64,000 bases of DNA from an uncultured Roseicyclus sp. (GCA_947500415.1 CANMRT010000004.1:124001-188000), one strand, 5' to 3'. Counted from the first letter of the stretch, positions 17,683-26,201 are shown. Numbers and translations are program-made. Notes: generated from the sequence alone by a model not told the origin.

Positions 17683-19455
17683 TTAGGGGTTTTGCCCAAA
17701 AAATTGTTCTGCTTTATCTAATACAGCAAGTAAGTAGGGATCTAAGTCGTTTAAGCCCATATGCTCTTGGATCATTGCAGGTGTAATTGAAACACCAAAC
17801 TTGGTCTGCGAGAAATCGAAGACTTTCTTCAAGACCTCCTTCCCTGGTGCGAGACTGATCTTGCCATCGAACGTATTCCAACGCGTCTCAAAGTCTTCGA
17901 GCGCACGAGAGATAATGGTTGAATCGTCCTCGCGTGAACCATTCTCCCTAGAAAATCGGAGTGCATTGGAGCTTATGTGTGCAGACACCTCAGTTTTATA
18001 CTTACTAGCTGCTAATTCTATGGCTTTCACAATTCCATCGACGGACAAATCAGCGTCGTCTTTGTTCGCGGCTTTCAGCCTAGATGAGATTGCTTTCGTT
18101 ATCGCAGTTGGATGGAGGAAGTAGTTCTCGATCTCTTTCCGATCTAGTATCAAGCACTCAAGCCCACTGGCCTTCATATTTGCCACAAATTCTTTGATTT
18201 CGGCATCGCTCCGATAGTCTTTGTCGAAAAGACAAAGGGTTTCCACTTCGACATCCAAAAGGTTCTTGAAGGCCCACACAGTCGTCTGAGCCCGGCGCCA
18301 TTGGGAAAAACCACCAAGTTGAAAGATTGGTGACTTTGCTTCTTCTGCAAGGGTTTCGTAGCCGCAGCGTCTCGCAAAGCGTCTAAGAAACTTGCCATCT
18401 TTTCCCTCAACGAAAAGTACTTTTCTGATTTTCGTAATCTTGGCGAAGTCTGCGTTTTCGGCGGATCCAATGTAACTCAGCATCGCATCATAGTCTGCGT
18501 CTTTCTTGACTCTCTTCGCAGCTCTATGAGTCGGTTCAACGATCAATATTTCGGAAGTGTCGGCAACGTTGATGATCTCTACGGCGTGAGTTGCCAAGAA
18601 GAATTGACCAAATAGTTCCTTCACGTCGGTGTAGAGTCGGTGTTGTAGATCAGGATGCAAATAGATGTCTGGCTCGTCCAAGACCAAGATCGAGTTTTCG
18701 CCACCTCGAATAAGGTGGGTATGTATCTGCAACCAGACTTGGAAACCGAAACCCGCCCACTGTATCTCTCGTGTGACGCGTTTTTCTTCGAAAAACATTT
18801 CCACGCGAGCTTGCGATTCTCTTACGAGTTCCGGTGCCAGAAGCTGAACATCGTCCCATGCCCGCTCCACTCGTTGCTTGAATATTTCGAAAGTCTCAGA
18901 TGGCTCCAAGAACCAAATGTTTCGAAAGTTGCGTGCTGCCAATCTGGTATTTCGATTTCGGCGAACCGTCTCCGGCTGAATAAGCAACTCTTCGCTCTCC
19001 AAAGGGGCAAGAGTTGGAACCACAATCAAATCAACAGGAAAGGCGTCTCGGAATTGCTTCGAGGTTTGAAACCTTCTTCCTCCAGCATCTACGTAGAACT
19101 TTGCTGATCTATTGTTAGATAAACGAATGCATGCAATTGCACCGTTCTCATGCTCAAACTCGATTTTTGCATCTTCATCGCCGTAGTCCGTCACTGCATT
19201 CGCAAGCTGAAACGGAAATGCAGAGTCTGGGATTTCATATCCGAAGAACACGCCGTCCGAAGTATCTATGATACCTGGACGCTTACTCCGAGAATAGCGA
19301 AGCCCTGCTTCCAGTAGTCGAAACGCATCTAGTATTGAAGATTTTCCAGAGTTGTTGGGCCCGACCAACACGTTGCCAGCCTGTGCCCGCAAGTCAAAGT
19401 TCTTGAGGCGCTTGTAGTTCCGAAATCGAATTTTTGTGATTTTCGTCAAGAGCAA
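17683..19455 (-). CDS. OLD-family ATPase/TOPRIM nuclease (probable phage-defence protein)
   Basis: The 590-residue protein has an N-terminal ABC-type ATPase: Walker A GPNNSGKSS (32-40), Walker B ILVLDE (256-261) followed by PDIYLHP, and H-loop FLATH (His290). A C-terminal TOPRIM domain follows with Glu350 in VLFVEGKDGKF, DKD at 411-413, and LDRKEIENYFL. This is the OLD (overcoming lysogenisation defect) architecture; no UvrD-like helicase is adjacent, so it resembles solo class 1 members. Known relatives cleave DNA and act in phage exclusion. The gene is clearly lower in GC than both neighbours, with many A/T-ending codons, indicating recent transfer. Confidence 0.85.
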   Translation of the reverse strand: MLLTKITKIRFRNYKRLKNFDLRAQAGNVLVGPNNSGKSSILDAFRLLEAGLRYSRSKRPGIIDTSDGVFFGYEIPDSAFPFQLANAVTDYGDEDAKIEFEHENGAIACIRLSNNRSAKFYVDAGGRRFQTSKQFRDAFPVDLIVVPTLAPLESEELLIQPETVRRNRNTRLAARNFRNIWFLEPSETFEIFKQRVERAWDDVQLLAPELVRESQARVEMFFEEKRVTREIQWAGFGFQVWLQIHTHLIRGGENSILVLDEPDIYLHPDLQHRLYTDVKELFGQFFLATHAVEIINVADTSEILIVEPTHRAAKRVKKDADYDAMLSYIGSAENADFAKITKIRKVLFVEGKDGKFLRRFARRCGYETLAEEAKSPIFQLGGFSQWRRAQTTVWAFKNLLDVEVETLCLFDKDYRSDAEIKEFVANMKASGLECLILDRKEIENYFLHPTAITKAISSRLKAANKDDADLSVDGIVKAIELAASKYKTEVSAHISSNALRFSRENGSREDDSTIISRALEDFETRWNTFDGKISLAPGKEVLKKVFDFSQTKFGVSITPAMIQEHMGLNDLDPYLLAVLDKAEQFFGQNP

Positions 19456-19771
19456 CCACGAAAAGATAGCGAAAATGGTTGTTCAGACTACCAATCTTCT
19501 GACATCGCGCAAGCTGTTTAAACCTTAGTGGACAATTGTATCGACGGGCCGCGATGCGGCGATCCGGCATTTCTTCTTGGCAGTTTATGGTGGCCAAGTT
19601 GGGGCTCCCTTTCGGCGGAGCGCCTAGACCAACCAAATCGCCGTGCCGGGGGGCGGCCCGTCGATGGGCAGCGCGCTTGCGCGCTTGATTCTGCCCGGGT
19701 GCGTTGAATGAGCGGGGGAACGGCGGGACAAGTCTCGCCCTACCGTGCCGGGCTGAAGCCCGGCCTACGAG
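19456..19771. repeat. Non-coding stretch with nested hairpins and a REP-like element
   Basis: No convincing gene lies here. The left part is AT-richer and should hold the promoter of the OLD-family gene. The right part is GC-rich and folded: GGGCAG (19666-19671) pairs with CTGCCC (19691-19696) around an inner GCGCGC/GCGCGC hairpin (19671-19684). GCCGGGCT/AGCCCGGC (19747-19764, two-base loop) resembles repetitive extragenic palindromes and may end transcription of the ParB-like gene. The change of composition marks the border of the low-GC insertion. Confidence 0.5.
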
Positions 19772-20605
19772 TCAACGCTGTCTGCGGCCGAAGGTGTCTT
19801 CGACGTAGTCCATGATGTCCTCCATCAGTGGGCCTTTCGCCGTCTTTCCGGTGAAACGGAGGGTCCAGCCGTCTTTCGTGCGCTCTCGGCGCACTGTCAG
19901 GTCATCTTGGACACGGCGGTGGTATTTGGGCTGGCCCGGTTTGTAATGGAGTTTGGGGGCTTTGGCCTCGGCCTCGGCGTCCTCACAGATGGCAGCCAAG
20001 AGGCTCCATTGAGTTGCGGGGGATTTGTCGGACGACTCTTGCAAGGCGACCAGCATGGTGTCTCCCATGCCTGCGCGCAGGTTGGTGGCGAGGCGGGTGA
20101 GTTGGCGTTGGGAGAGGCTGCGCGGGTCGGTCAGGGCGTGGTCTCCGAAGTGGGTCACGACCTCGGCCACGGCGCGGAGGCGGGCGCGGCGGTTGTGGTC
20201 GTAGGTGGGGTAGAGGCGGGGGAGGGCCTGGTCGATGGTGTCGAAATACCCGTGCTCAATGGCGGTGAGGACGATTTTGGCGCGCTCCCACGGGGTGATG
20301 TCGGCGCGGATCTCGTTTTCCTCGATCATCTGGGCGAGGGCTGAGGGGATGTCGGCGGGTTGGCGGATGAAGGCGGGGATAGTGGAGAGGGTCAGTTCGC
20401 GGTGGGCGGACAGGCGGCGGAAGCCGGAGATGAGGCCGTAGGGTTTGGGGCCGGTGGAGGGGAAGACTTCGACCGGCATACGGAGGCCGTGGGCGGCAAT
20501 GGAGAGGGTTAGGTCGGAGAGGTCGGTCTCGTCCAGGGCAGAGCGGTCGCGGGGGAGCGCGTTTTCGTCGATCTGGTCGAGGGGGATTTCGTGGATGTCG
20601 TGCAT
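19772..20605 (-). CDS. Orphan ParB-like N-terminal domain protein
   Basis: The protein has about 277 residues. The ParB/Srx domain shows IPLDQIDENALPRDRS, LTLSIAAHGLRMPVEV and LISGFRRLSAHREL, the last being the CTP-binding/ParB box (usually GERRxRA). A helical domain with EENEIRADITPWERA follows, as in ParB-like proteins. A TTG at 20635 extends the frame, but ATG 20605 with AGGA upstream is preferred. No ParA partner is adjacent, and length and sequence differ from the chromosomal ParB next to parA. It could be a plasmid-derived or regulatory ParB-like protein; DNA target unknown. Confidence 0.78.
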   Translation of the reverse strand: MHDIHEIPLDQIDENALPRDRSALDETDLSDLTLSIAAHGLRMPVEVFPSTGPKPYGLISGFRRLSAHRELTLSTIPAFIRQPADIPSALAQMIEENEIRADITPWERAKIVLTAIEHGYFDTIDQALPRLYPTYDHNRRARLRAVAEVVTHFGDHALTDPRSLSQRQLTRLATNLRAGMGDTMLVALQESSDKSPATQWSLLAAICEDAEAEAKAPKLHYKPGQPKYHRRVQDDLTVRRERTKDGWTLRFTGKTAKGPLMEDIMDYVEDTFGRRQR

Positions 20606-20679
20606 GGGCGCGGTCCTGGTTGCGGTGGAGGGCAAGCAGGATCGGCTGGACTCGCTACGGTTTGGTTAACGCGTGGGGG

Positions 20680-21234
20680 TTAAGGGCAGCGGGTGAGGAT
20701 TTGCGGATTGGCGGTGGGGCTGTCGATCATCAGGACGTCGGTGCCCGTCAGCTCCACCCGGGCGAGGCCGGAGGCGGAGGGGGTGAGGATCGTGCTGTCG
20801 AGGATATGGGGTTCCAGCGTGGCGGGGTTGCGTTCGCCGAAGAGGCGCGTGGCGATGCCGTCGAGGTCGGTGGTGAAGGTGAAGTAGTTGCCGGAGTAAA
20901 AGATGTAGGTGCGGGTGTCGGTCAGAAGCGCGCCACTGCGGGAGGTCTGGGTGGTGAAGCCGAAGCTGCCGTGGCGGGTGATGACGGTGTGGATGAACGA
21001 GCAGGCCTCCGCCGCGAGGGCGGGGTCGAAGGTGGGGCCGTGCATAACGAGGGCCGCGTCAATCCAGGTACCGTCGATGGTGTCGAGGGTGGAGAGGCCG
21101 TGCAGGCGGGCGGCGCGGGGTTCGGGGGCGTGATCACCATAGATGCGGGCGTAGGTGTCGGAGAAGTCGGTCGCCACGTCTTGGGCGGCGACCGGGGATG
21201 CGAGGAGGAGGGCGGCGGCGAGAAGCGCCCTCAT
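20680..21234 (-). CDS. Periplasmic protein of unknown function
   Basis: The 184-residue protein has a signal peptide (RALLAAALLLASPVAAQ, cleavage after AQ near residue 18). The mature region shows FSDTYARIYGDHAPEPR and RTYIFYSGNYFTFTTDLDGIATRLF. It has two cysteines, one near the end, possibly a disulphide. Its start overlaps the stop of the lytic transglycosylase by four bases, so the two are co-translated and a periplasmic cell-wall role is plausible. No family is recognised. Confidence 0.7.
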   Translation of the reverse strand: MRALLAAALLLASPVAAQDVATDFSDTYARIYGDHAPEPRAARLHGLSTLDTIDGTWIDAALVMHGPTFDPALAAEACSFIHTVITRHGSFGFTTQTSRSGALLTDTRTYIFYSGNYFTFTTDLDGIATRLFGERNPATLEPHILDSTILTPSASGLARVELTGTDVLMIDSPTANPQILTRCP

Positions 21235-22409
21235 AGAGCGTTCAGGAGGGCGGCGGTGGGCCAGGCGTCGGCGGGGAGGCCCAGGCGGCGCTGTTCCTCA
21301 CGCACGGCGGCGCGGGTGCCGGCGCCGAGGATGCCGTCGATGCGGCCTACGTCATGGCCGCGGGCGGCGAGCGCTTCCTGCAGGCGGCGCATCTGGTTGC
21401 CGTCGAGGCCTGCGTCTGGGTTGCGGGCGTCGAAGACCGGCGCGCCCTCAAGACGGGTGGCGAAATAGGCGGCGGTCAGGACGTAGGTGAAGGACTGGTT
21501 CCATTCGAAGAGGACGTTGAAATTCGGGTAGGCGATGAAGGCGGGGCCGTTGCGGCCCTGCGGGATGATGATGGAGGCCGGGGCGTTTGACATGGGCAGG
21601 TTGCCGCCAGCGCGGGCGCGGACACCGTCGGCCTCCCACTGCGCGACGGAGCGGGTGGTGTGGACGCCGGTTTGATACCAGTCGAGATCGGCGGGCAGGG
21701 TGACTTCGACGAGCCAGGGTTCGTTGGCGCGCCAGCCGAGGGAGGACAGGATATTGGCGCCGGAGAGCAGCGCGTCTGGGGCGGATGTTTGCAGATTGAC
21801 CTGACCGTCGCCGTCGCCGTCAATGCCGAAATTCACGATGTCTTCGGGGAGCATCTGGACCATGCCGATCTCACCCGCCCATGCGCCGACGGTGTTCACG
21901 GGGTCGAAATCGCCTTGCTCGAAGAGTTCCAGCGCGCCGAAGACTTCTGGGCGGAAGAGCTCCGGGCGGCGGCAATCGTGGGCGAGGGTCACGAGGCTGT
22001 CGAGCGTGTTGTAGTCGCCCTGGAAGGCGCCGTAGTCGGTCTCGAACGCCCAGAAGGCCAGAAGGATACCGCGGGAGACGCCGAAGCGTTCCTGAATGGC
22101 GTTGAAGGTGGCAGCTTGACGGTCAGCGTTGCGACGGCCCGCATCCATGCGGTTTTGGCTGATCAGGCGGCGCGCAAAATCGGTGAAGGGTACGGTGAAG
22201 ATACCCTGGCGGCGGTCGGCATCGAGGGCGCGCTGGTAGTAGGAGGCGTGGCGGAAGAAGCCGTCGATGGCCTCTTGGGAATGGCCACGCTCAGCCGCCT
22301 CAGCGCGGAGGCCTTGGACGAACTGCCCGAAATCGCCGCCGCATTCTTGGGCGGTGGCTGTGGTGCCGAGCGTGAGGGAAAGAAGCAGCGGAGCGAGGAA
22401 ACGACGCAT
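21231..22409 (-). CDS. Lytic murein transglycosylase (MltB/GH103 type) with peptidoglycan-binding domain
   Basis: The 392-residue exported protein has a signal peptide to about residue 21. The SLT_2 (GH103) domain has catalytic Glu in AFWAFETDYGAF, followed by GEIGMVQMLPEDI and GIDGDGDGQVNLQTSAPDAL. A C-terminal PG_binding_1 repeat follows (MRRLQEALAARGHDVGRIDGILGAGTRAAV). It cleaves between MurNAc and GlcNAc to form 1,6-anhydro ends. A second enzyme of the same class lies at 35839. Unlike E. coli MltB it has no lipobox. Confidence 0.9.
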   Translation of the reverse strand: MRRFLAPLLLSLTLGTTATAQECGGDFGQFVQGLRAEAAERGHSQEAIDGFFRHASYYQRALDADRRQGIFTVPFTDFARRLISQNRMDAGRRNADRQAATFNAIQERFGVSRGILLAFWAFETDYGAFQGDYNTLDSLVTLAHDCRRPELFRPEVFGALELFEQGDFDPVNTVGAWAGEIGMVQMLPEDIVNFGIDGDGDGQVNLQTSAPDALLSGANILSSLGWRANEPWLVEVTLPADLDWYQTGVHTTRSVAQWEADGVRARAGGNLPMSNAPASIIIPQGRNGPAFIAYPNFNVLFEWNQSFTYVLTAAYFATRLEGAPVFDARNPDAGLDGNQMRRLQEALAARGHDVGRIDGILGAGTRAAVREEQRRLGLPADAWPTAALLNAL

Positions 22410-22509
22410 GTGAAAAGACCCTGTTGGAGAAGCGTTTTGAGGGAAGATACAGGGTGGGGGGTGTGAGGCAAGGGGGTGGGGGGCAATGTCCGCTCAGCGG
22501 GACAAAGCG

Positions 22510-22536
22510 GCCGTCGATCTGAGCAGATCGAACGGC
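22510..22536. other. Hairpin in the leader of the DUF1697 gene
   Basis: GCCGT and CGATCTG pair with CAGATCG and ACGGC across an AG loop, with one bulged base. It lies about 40 bases upstream of the start at 22575. It could end transcription from the left or form part of the 5' leader. Confidence 0.3.
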
Positions 22537-22574
22537 GGCTTACCTACCTGGCAATGGCAAGGTATGATGCTCAG

Positions 22575-23084
22575 ATGGCCACGTACATAGTGTTACTTCG
22601 CGCCGTAAACGTCGGCGGCACCGGCAAACTGGCGATGGCCGACCTTCGATCAATGGCAGAACAGGTCGGGTTGTCGGACGTGCGGACTTATATTCAATCT
22701 GGCAATCTTGTCTTTTCGTCTGACGATGCAGTCGGAGCGAAGGCCGCTCTGGAAAAGAGCCTTGAAGACTATGCGGGTAAGGCCGTGGACGTTGTGCTTC
22801 GAACTGCCGAGGAAATGCGGGATGTGCTGGATGCCAACCCCTTCCCCCAAGCGGAGCCGAGCAAGGTTGGCATTCTCTTCCTGGATGACGCTCCTCCGTC
22901 TGACACTATTCACGCTGCAAGAGGTCAAGCTGACGAAGAAATCACACTGGGAGCGCGTGAAGTCTATATTCATTTTCCGTCAGGCATGGGGCGATCAAAG
23001 CTACGTTTGCCCGTGATGTCAGAAGGCACCGTACGCAACGTCAATACGATTGGGAAACTCGTGAAAATGGCGACCGAGGGATAA
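22575..23084 (+). CDS. DUF1697 family protein
   Basis: The 169-residue protein opens with TYIVLLRAVNVGGTGKLAMADL and then VRTYIQSGNLVFSS, the hallmark of DUF1697. The C-terminus TVRNVNTIGKLVKMA also matches (typical form: R-N-W-N-T). The family is cytoplasmic and of unknown function. The ATG at 22575 matches family starts; the frame is open further left, but that part is not conserved-looking. It is a single gene pointing away from the transglycosylase. Confidence 0.85.
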   Translation: MATYIVLLRAVNVGGTGKLAMADLRSMAEQVGLSDVRTYIQSGNLVFSSDDAVGAKAALEKSLEDYAGKAVDVVLRTAEEMRDVLDANPFPQAEPSKVGILFLDDAPPSDTIHAARGQADEEITLGAREVYIHFPSGMGRSKLRLPVMSEGTVRNVNTIGKLVKMATEG

Positions 23085-23168
23085 ATCGCGCAGCCAATAA
23101 GCCGCCATTCGCTACGTCCTCGATGTTCAATCATCTGCCCTTTGGGCGTTGGCCAAAGGTGGCCGCAC

Positions 23169-24077
23169 CTACAGCATCGCAACCACCATCACGATCCCTA
23201 GCGTCACCCCCCACACCCGCCACAAGACGCCAACCGCCGCCGCGATGTCACCTGCCGTTGCCGCGCGCGTGCCGTTTGCGTTCATCGGGGGATCATCGGT
23301 CATCTCTCCGCCATAGGTGCGGGGGCCTGACAGCGACAGGCCAAGGGCGGCGGCCATGGCGGCCTCAGACCAGCCCGCGTTGACGGAGCGGTGTTTGGGG
23401 CCGTCCTGGGCGGCGATTTTGAGGGCGCTCGGTTTGGTGGTGAGCGCGATTAGCAGGGCGGTGAGGCGGGCGGGAATGTAGTTGAGGGCATCGTCGAGGC
23501 GGGCGGCGGCCCAACCGAAATCGGCGTGGCGTGGGGTGCGGTGGCCGATCATCGAGTCCGCCGTGTTGATAATCTTGTAGGCGAGGATGCCGGGCAGGCC
23601 CGCGACGAGGAACCAGAAGGCGGGGGCGATGACGCCGTCGGAGAGGTTTTCGGCGGCGGACTCGATGGCGGCGCGGGCGACGGCGGGTTCATCGAGTTGG
23701 TCCGGGTCGCGGCCCACGATCATGGAAACGGCACGGCGGCCCTCGGGGAGGGAGAGGCGGAGGGCGCCGGCGACGGCGGTGACGTGCTCAGCCAAGGAGC
23801 GTTGGGCCAGCAGGATGGCGGTGAGGAGAAGGGACCAGAGCCAGCCGAGCGGGAGCGCTTGGATGAGAAGGCCGAGGGTGATGGCGAGGGCGGAGAGGGC
23901 GGCGGTGGCGGCGATGCCCTTGAGTTTGCGGGCCTCGCCGTGGTTGAGGCGTTTGTCGCAGACGCCCACGAGGCGGCCCATGAGAACGGCGGGGTGCGGC
24001 GCGCGGGACCAGAGCCATTTCGGCTCGCCCAGAAGGGCGTCGAGCACCATTGCGGCGGCGAGGATGGCGGCGCTCAT
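23169..24077 (-). CDS. cbiB: Adenosylcobinamide-phosphate synthase
   Basis: The 302-residue membrane protein (CbiB, called CobD in Pseudomonas-type naming) has the N-terminal LDALLGEPKWLWSRAPHPAVLMG, the central GRDPDQLDEPAVARAAIESAAENLSD (written here in pieces: GRDPDQLDE, AIESAAENLSDG), and YKIINTADSMIGHR. It joins (R)-1-amino-2-propanol phosphate to adenosylcobyric acid in late cobalamin synthesis. Its start overlaps the stop of cobC by four bases; CobC supplies the aminopropanol phosphate, so the two catalyse consecutive steps. No other cobalamin gene is in the window. Confidence 0.94.
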   Translation of the reverse strand: MSAAILAAAMVLDALLGEPKWLWSRAPHPAVLMGRLVGVCDKRLNHGEARKLKGIAATAALSALAITLGLLIQALPLGWLWSLLLTAILLAQRSLAEHVTAVAGALRLSLPEGRRAVSMIVGRDPDQLDEPAVARAAIESAAENLSDGVIAPAFWFLVAGLPGILAYKIINTADSMIGHRTPRHADFGWAAARLDDALNYIPARLTALLIALTTKPSALKIAAQDGPKHRSVNAGWSEAAMAAALGLSLSGPRTYGGEMTDDPPMNANGTRAATAGDIAAAVGVLWRVWGVTLGIVMVVAML

Positions 24078-25093
24078 AGAGCGGCTTGGAGTTGGGCCCA
24101 GTGGGCCTCGGTTCCCGGCAGGCCGAAGCGGATCCAGCTGTCGGAATAGGGGAAGATGCGGGTCCAGATGTGGGAGACCGCGAGGCGGTCTTGCAGGGCG
24201 GCGGCGTCGGGCACGGCGTAGGTGCGAAAGAGGTCGGTGCCGCCGATGAGTTGCGCGCCGGTTGGATGTAGGAGGACGTCCAGGCGGGCCGCGTCTTGGG
24301 CAAGGCGGGTGCGGGTGGTGTCAGCCCAGGCGTGATCTTCGAGCGCGCGGGCACCGATTTCGAGTGCCGGGCCAGAGACCGGCCACGGCCCAAGCGCCTC
24401 CTTGGTGCTGGCGGAGGTGTATCCGTGGGTGGGCAGGATCGACGATGTCTCGTCCCACAGGCCGAGCGTGTTGGGCTCTCCGATCAGGAAACCGAGGCGC
24501 AATCCGGCCAAGCCCCAGAATTTGCCGAAGCTCTTGACGACAACCACGCCGGGCGCGGCGCTGCGGGCGACGTGGCTGTGGTCAGGGATGGTGTCGCAGA
24601 AACTTTCGTCGATAACGGTCAGTTGCGTCGATCCGATCAAACCCTCATCCATGAGCCGACCGTCGGGATTGTTGGGATGCACCCGGATCACAATGCCGGG
24701 GCCGGGATCGTAGCGGATGTAGTCCGGCAACTCGAAAGCGGCGGCCCATTCATTGTAGGTTCTGTCCTCGATGTCCGGTTTGGTCAGATGCGGCATGTCG
24801 GAGTGGGACAGGGTTCTGGACAAAACGCGGATCAGGGCAGACGCGCCTGGGGCAGCCAAGATGCTTGCACTGTCGGGGACGTTCCAGAAGCGGCGGGCAG
24901 CGTGCAGGAGACGTTCCATGGCGGCTTCGTCGGGGAGGCGCTGCCACGCATCGGGGGGGATGTCACCAATCGGATAAGGGACCGGGTTGATGCCGGTGGA
25001 GAGGTCGAGCCATTGGTCGCGAGACCCGCCGTAGCGGGCCATGGCGGCGTCTAGGCCGCCACCGTGATCGCGTTTATGAACCGGGGCATCCAT
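24074..25093 (-). CDS. cobC: Threonine-phosphate decarboxylase
   Basis: The 339-residue PLP enzyme of aminotransferase fold I (CobC; CobD in Salmonella) has LDLSTGINPVPYP at the start, VHPNNPDGR in the middle, and the PLP lysine in VVVKSFGKFWGLAGLRLGF. It makes (R)-1-amino-2-propanol O-2-phosphate from L-threonine phosphate. It is followed directly by cbiB with a four-base overlap. The ATG lies in the loop of a strong potential hairpin (25080-25102), which may limit translation. Use of bases is similar to neighbours. Confidence 0.92.
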   Translation of the reverse strand: MDAPVHKRDHGGGLDAAMARYGGSRDQWLDLSTGINPVPYPIGDIPPDAWQRLPDEAAMERLLHAARRFWNVPDSASILAAPGASALIRVLSRTLSHSDMPHLTKPDIEDRTYNEWAAAFELPDYIRYDPGPGIVIRVHPNNPDGRLMDEGLIGSTQLTVIDESFCDTIPDHSHVARSAAPGVVVVKSFGKFWGLAGLRLGFLIGEPNTLGLWDETSSILPTHGYTSASTKEALGPWPVSGPALEIGARALEDHAWADTTRTRLAQDAARLDVLLHPTGAQLIGGTDLFRTYAVPDAAALQDRLAVSHIWTRIFPYSDSWIRFGLPGTEAHWAQLQAAL

Positions 25094-25102
25094 GGCCCCG
25101 GT
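25080..25102 (-). promoter_or_regulatory. Hairpin with the cobC start codon in its loop
   Basis: On the minus strand ACCGGGGC pairs perfectly with GCCCCGGT around a seven-base loop that contains the ATG of cobC. An eight-base GC-rich stem here would hinder ribosome access unless opened. No cobalamin riboswitch box was recognised upstream. Confidence 0.4.
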
Positions 25103-25114
25103 TGAAGCCTGAAA

Positions 25115-26104
25115 TCAGGCGGCCCGCAAGCCCTCGCGACCATGAGGTTCGTGCCAGTCGATCTCCGGGTTGATCGGGATGATGCGGTGCGGGTTAATGC
25201 TCTCGTGGCTGTAATGGTAGTGGCGCACGATGTGGTCGAAGTTGATCGTGCCCGCGATGCCGGGGCGTTGGTAGAGCTCGCGCGTGTAAGCCCAGAGGTG
25301 GGGGTAATCCACGATCCGCGCGCGGTTGCACTTGAAGTGCAGGTGATAAACCAGATCGAAACGGATGAGCGTGGTGAAGAGGCGCCAGTCGGCCTCCGTC
25401 AGGCGGTCGCCGGTGAGGTAGCGGTTTTGGCTGAGGATGCCTTCGAGCCAATCGAGCGCGTCGAAGAGGGTATGGACGGCTTTGTCGTAGGCCTCTTGCG
25501 TGGTCGCGAAACCGGATTTGTAGACGCCGTTGTTCACCTCGGAATAGACGCGGGCGTTTATCTCGTCGATCTTATCCCGGAGGTCCGCTGGGTAGTAATC
25601 ATCCGTGTTGCCGGTCAGATCGTTGAAGGCCGTGTTGAACATACGGATGATCTCGGAGGACTCGTTCGACACGATGGTCTCGCGCTGCTTGTCCCACAGG
25701 ATCGGAACGGTCACGCGGGTGGTCACGTCGGGCCGCGCTTTCACGTAGAGGTCGCGGGCGAAGGGGAGGCCGTAGAGCGTGTCGCCAGTGGCGCCGTCAT
25801 GGCTGTCGTCGAAGGTCCAGCCGTCACCCAGCATGTCGGGGTGCACTACGGAGATGTCGATGTGATCCTCAAGCCCCTTCAACGCGCGGTAAATCAGGGT
25901 GCGATTGGCCCAGGGGCAGGCGTGGGACACGTAGAGGTGGTAGCGCCCGCTTTCGGCCTTGAAGCCACCCTCACCCGTTGGGCCAGCACTGCCATCGACG
26001 GTAATCCAATTGCGAAACTGCGCCTCGGTGCGCTTGAACGCGCCGCCGGATTTCTTGGTGTCGTACCAGGTGTCGTGCCACTCGCCGTCGATCAACAGGC
26101 CCAT
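25115..26104 (-). CDS. Glutathionyl-hydroquinone reductase (Xi-class GST)
   Basis: The 329 residues match the YqjG/PcpF/Ecm4 family. SHACPWANRTLIYRALKGL holds the catalytic cysteine (Cys63) in the CPWA motif. VPILWDKQRETIVSNESSEI is the glutathione site. The C-terminal helical domain has LTGDRLTEADWRLFTTLIRFDLVY and HLWAYTRELYQ. The enzyme removes glutathione from glutathionyl-hydroquinones and protects against quinone stress. It is transcribed towards cobC with 21 bases between, so it may be the first gene of that operon, although GCCTGA/TCAGGC at its stop could form a small hairpin. Confidence 0.93.
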   Translation of the reverse strand: MGLLIDGEWHDTWYDTKKSGGAFKRTEAQFRNWITVDGSAGPTGEGGFKAESGRYHLYVSHACPWANRTLIYRALKGLEDHIDISVVHPDMLGDGWTFDDSHDGATGDTLYGLPFARDLYVKARPDVTTRVTVPILWDKQRETIVSNESSEIIRMFNTAFNDLTGNTDDYYPADLRDKIDEINARVYSEVNNGVYKSGFATTQEAYDKAVHTLFDALDWLEGILSQNRYLTGDRLTEADWRLFTTLIRFDLVYHLHFKCNRARIVDYPHLWAYTRELYQRPGIAGTINFDHIVRHYHYSHESINPHRIIPINPEIDWHEPHGREGLRAA

Positions 26105-26201
26105 TGGGATGCTCCTAACTTTTGCTGAGCGTTAGGTAGGGCGAGTATGGGCGCACATAAATATCGGTCAGCGCAGATGCGCCTCCGCACCAGCGCACAT
26201 G

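Noticed and set aside
19394-19636. Minus-strand frame of 80 codons upstream of the OLD-family gene
   Set aside because: It overlaps the start of the OLD gene in another frame, has no ribosome site and no family; the promoter is expected here.
20655-20690. Two TTAA motifs as a possible CtrA site
   Set aside because: Spacing is ten bases rather than the seven of the CtrA consensus TTAA-N7-TTAA.
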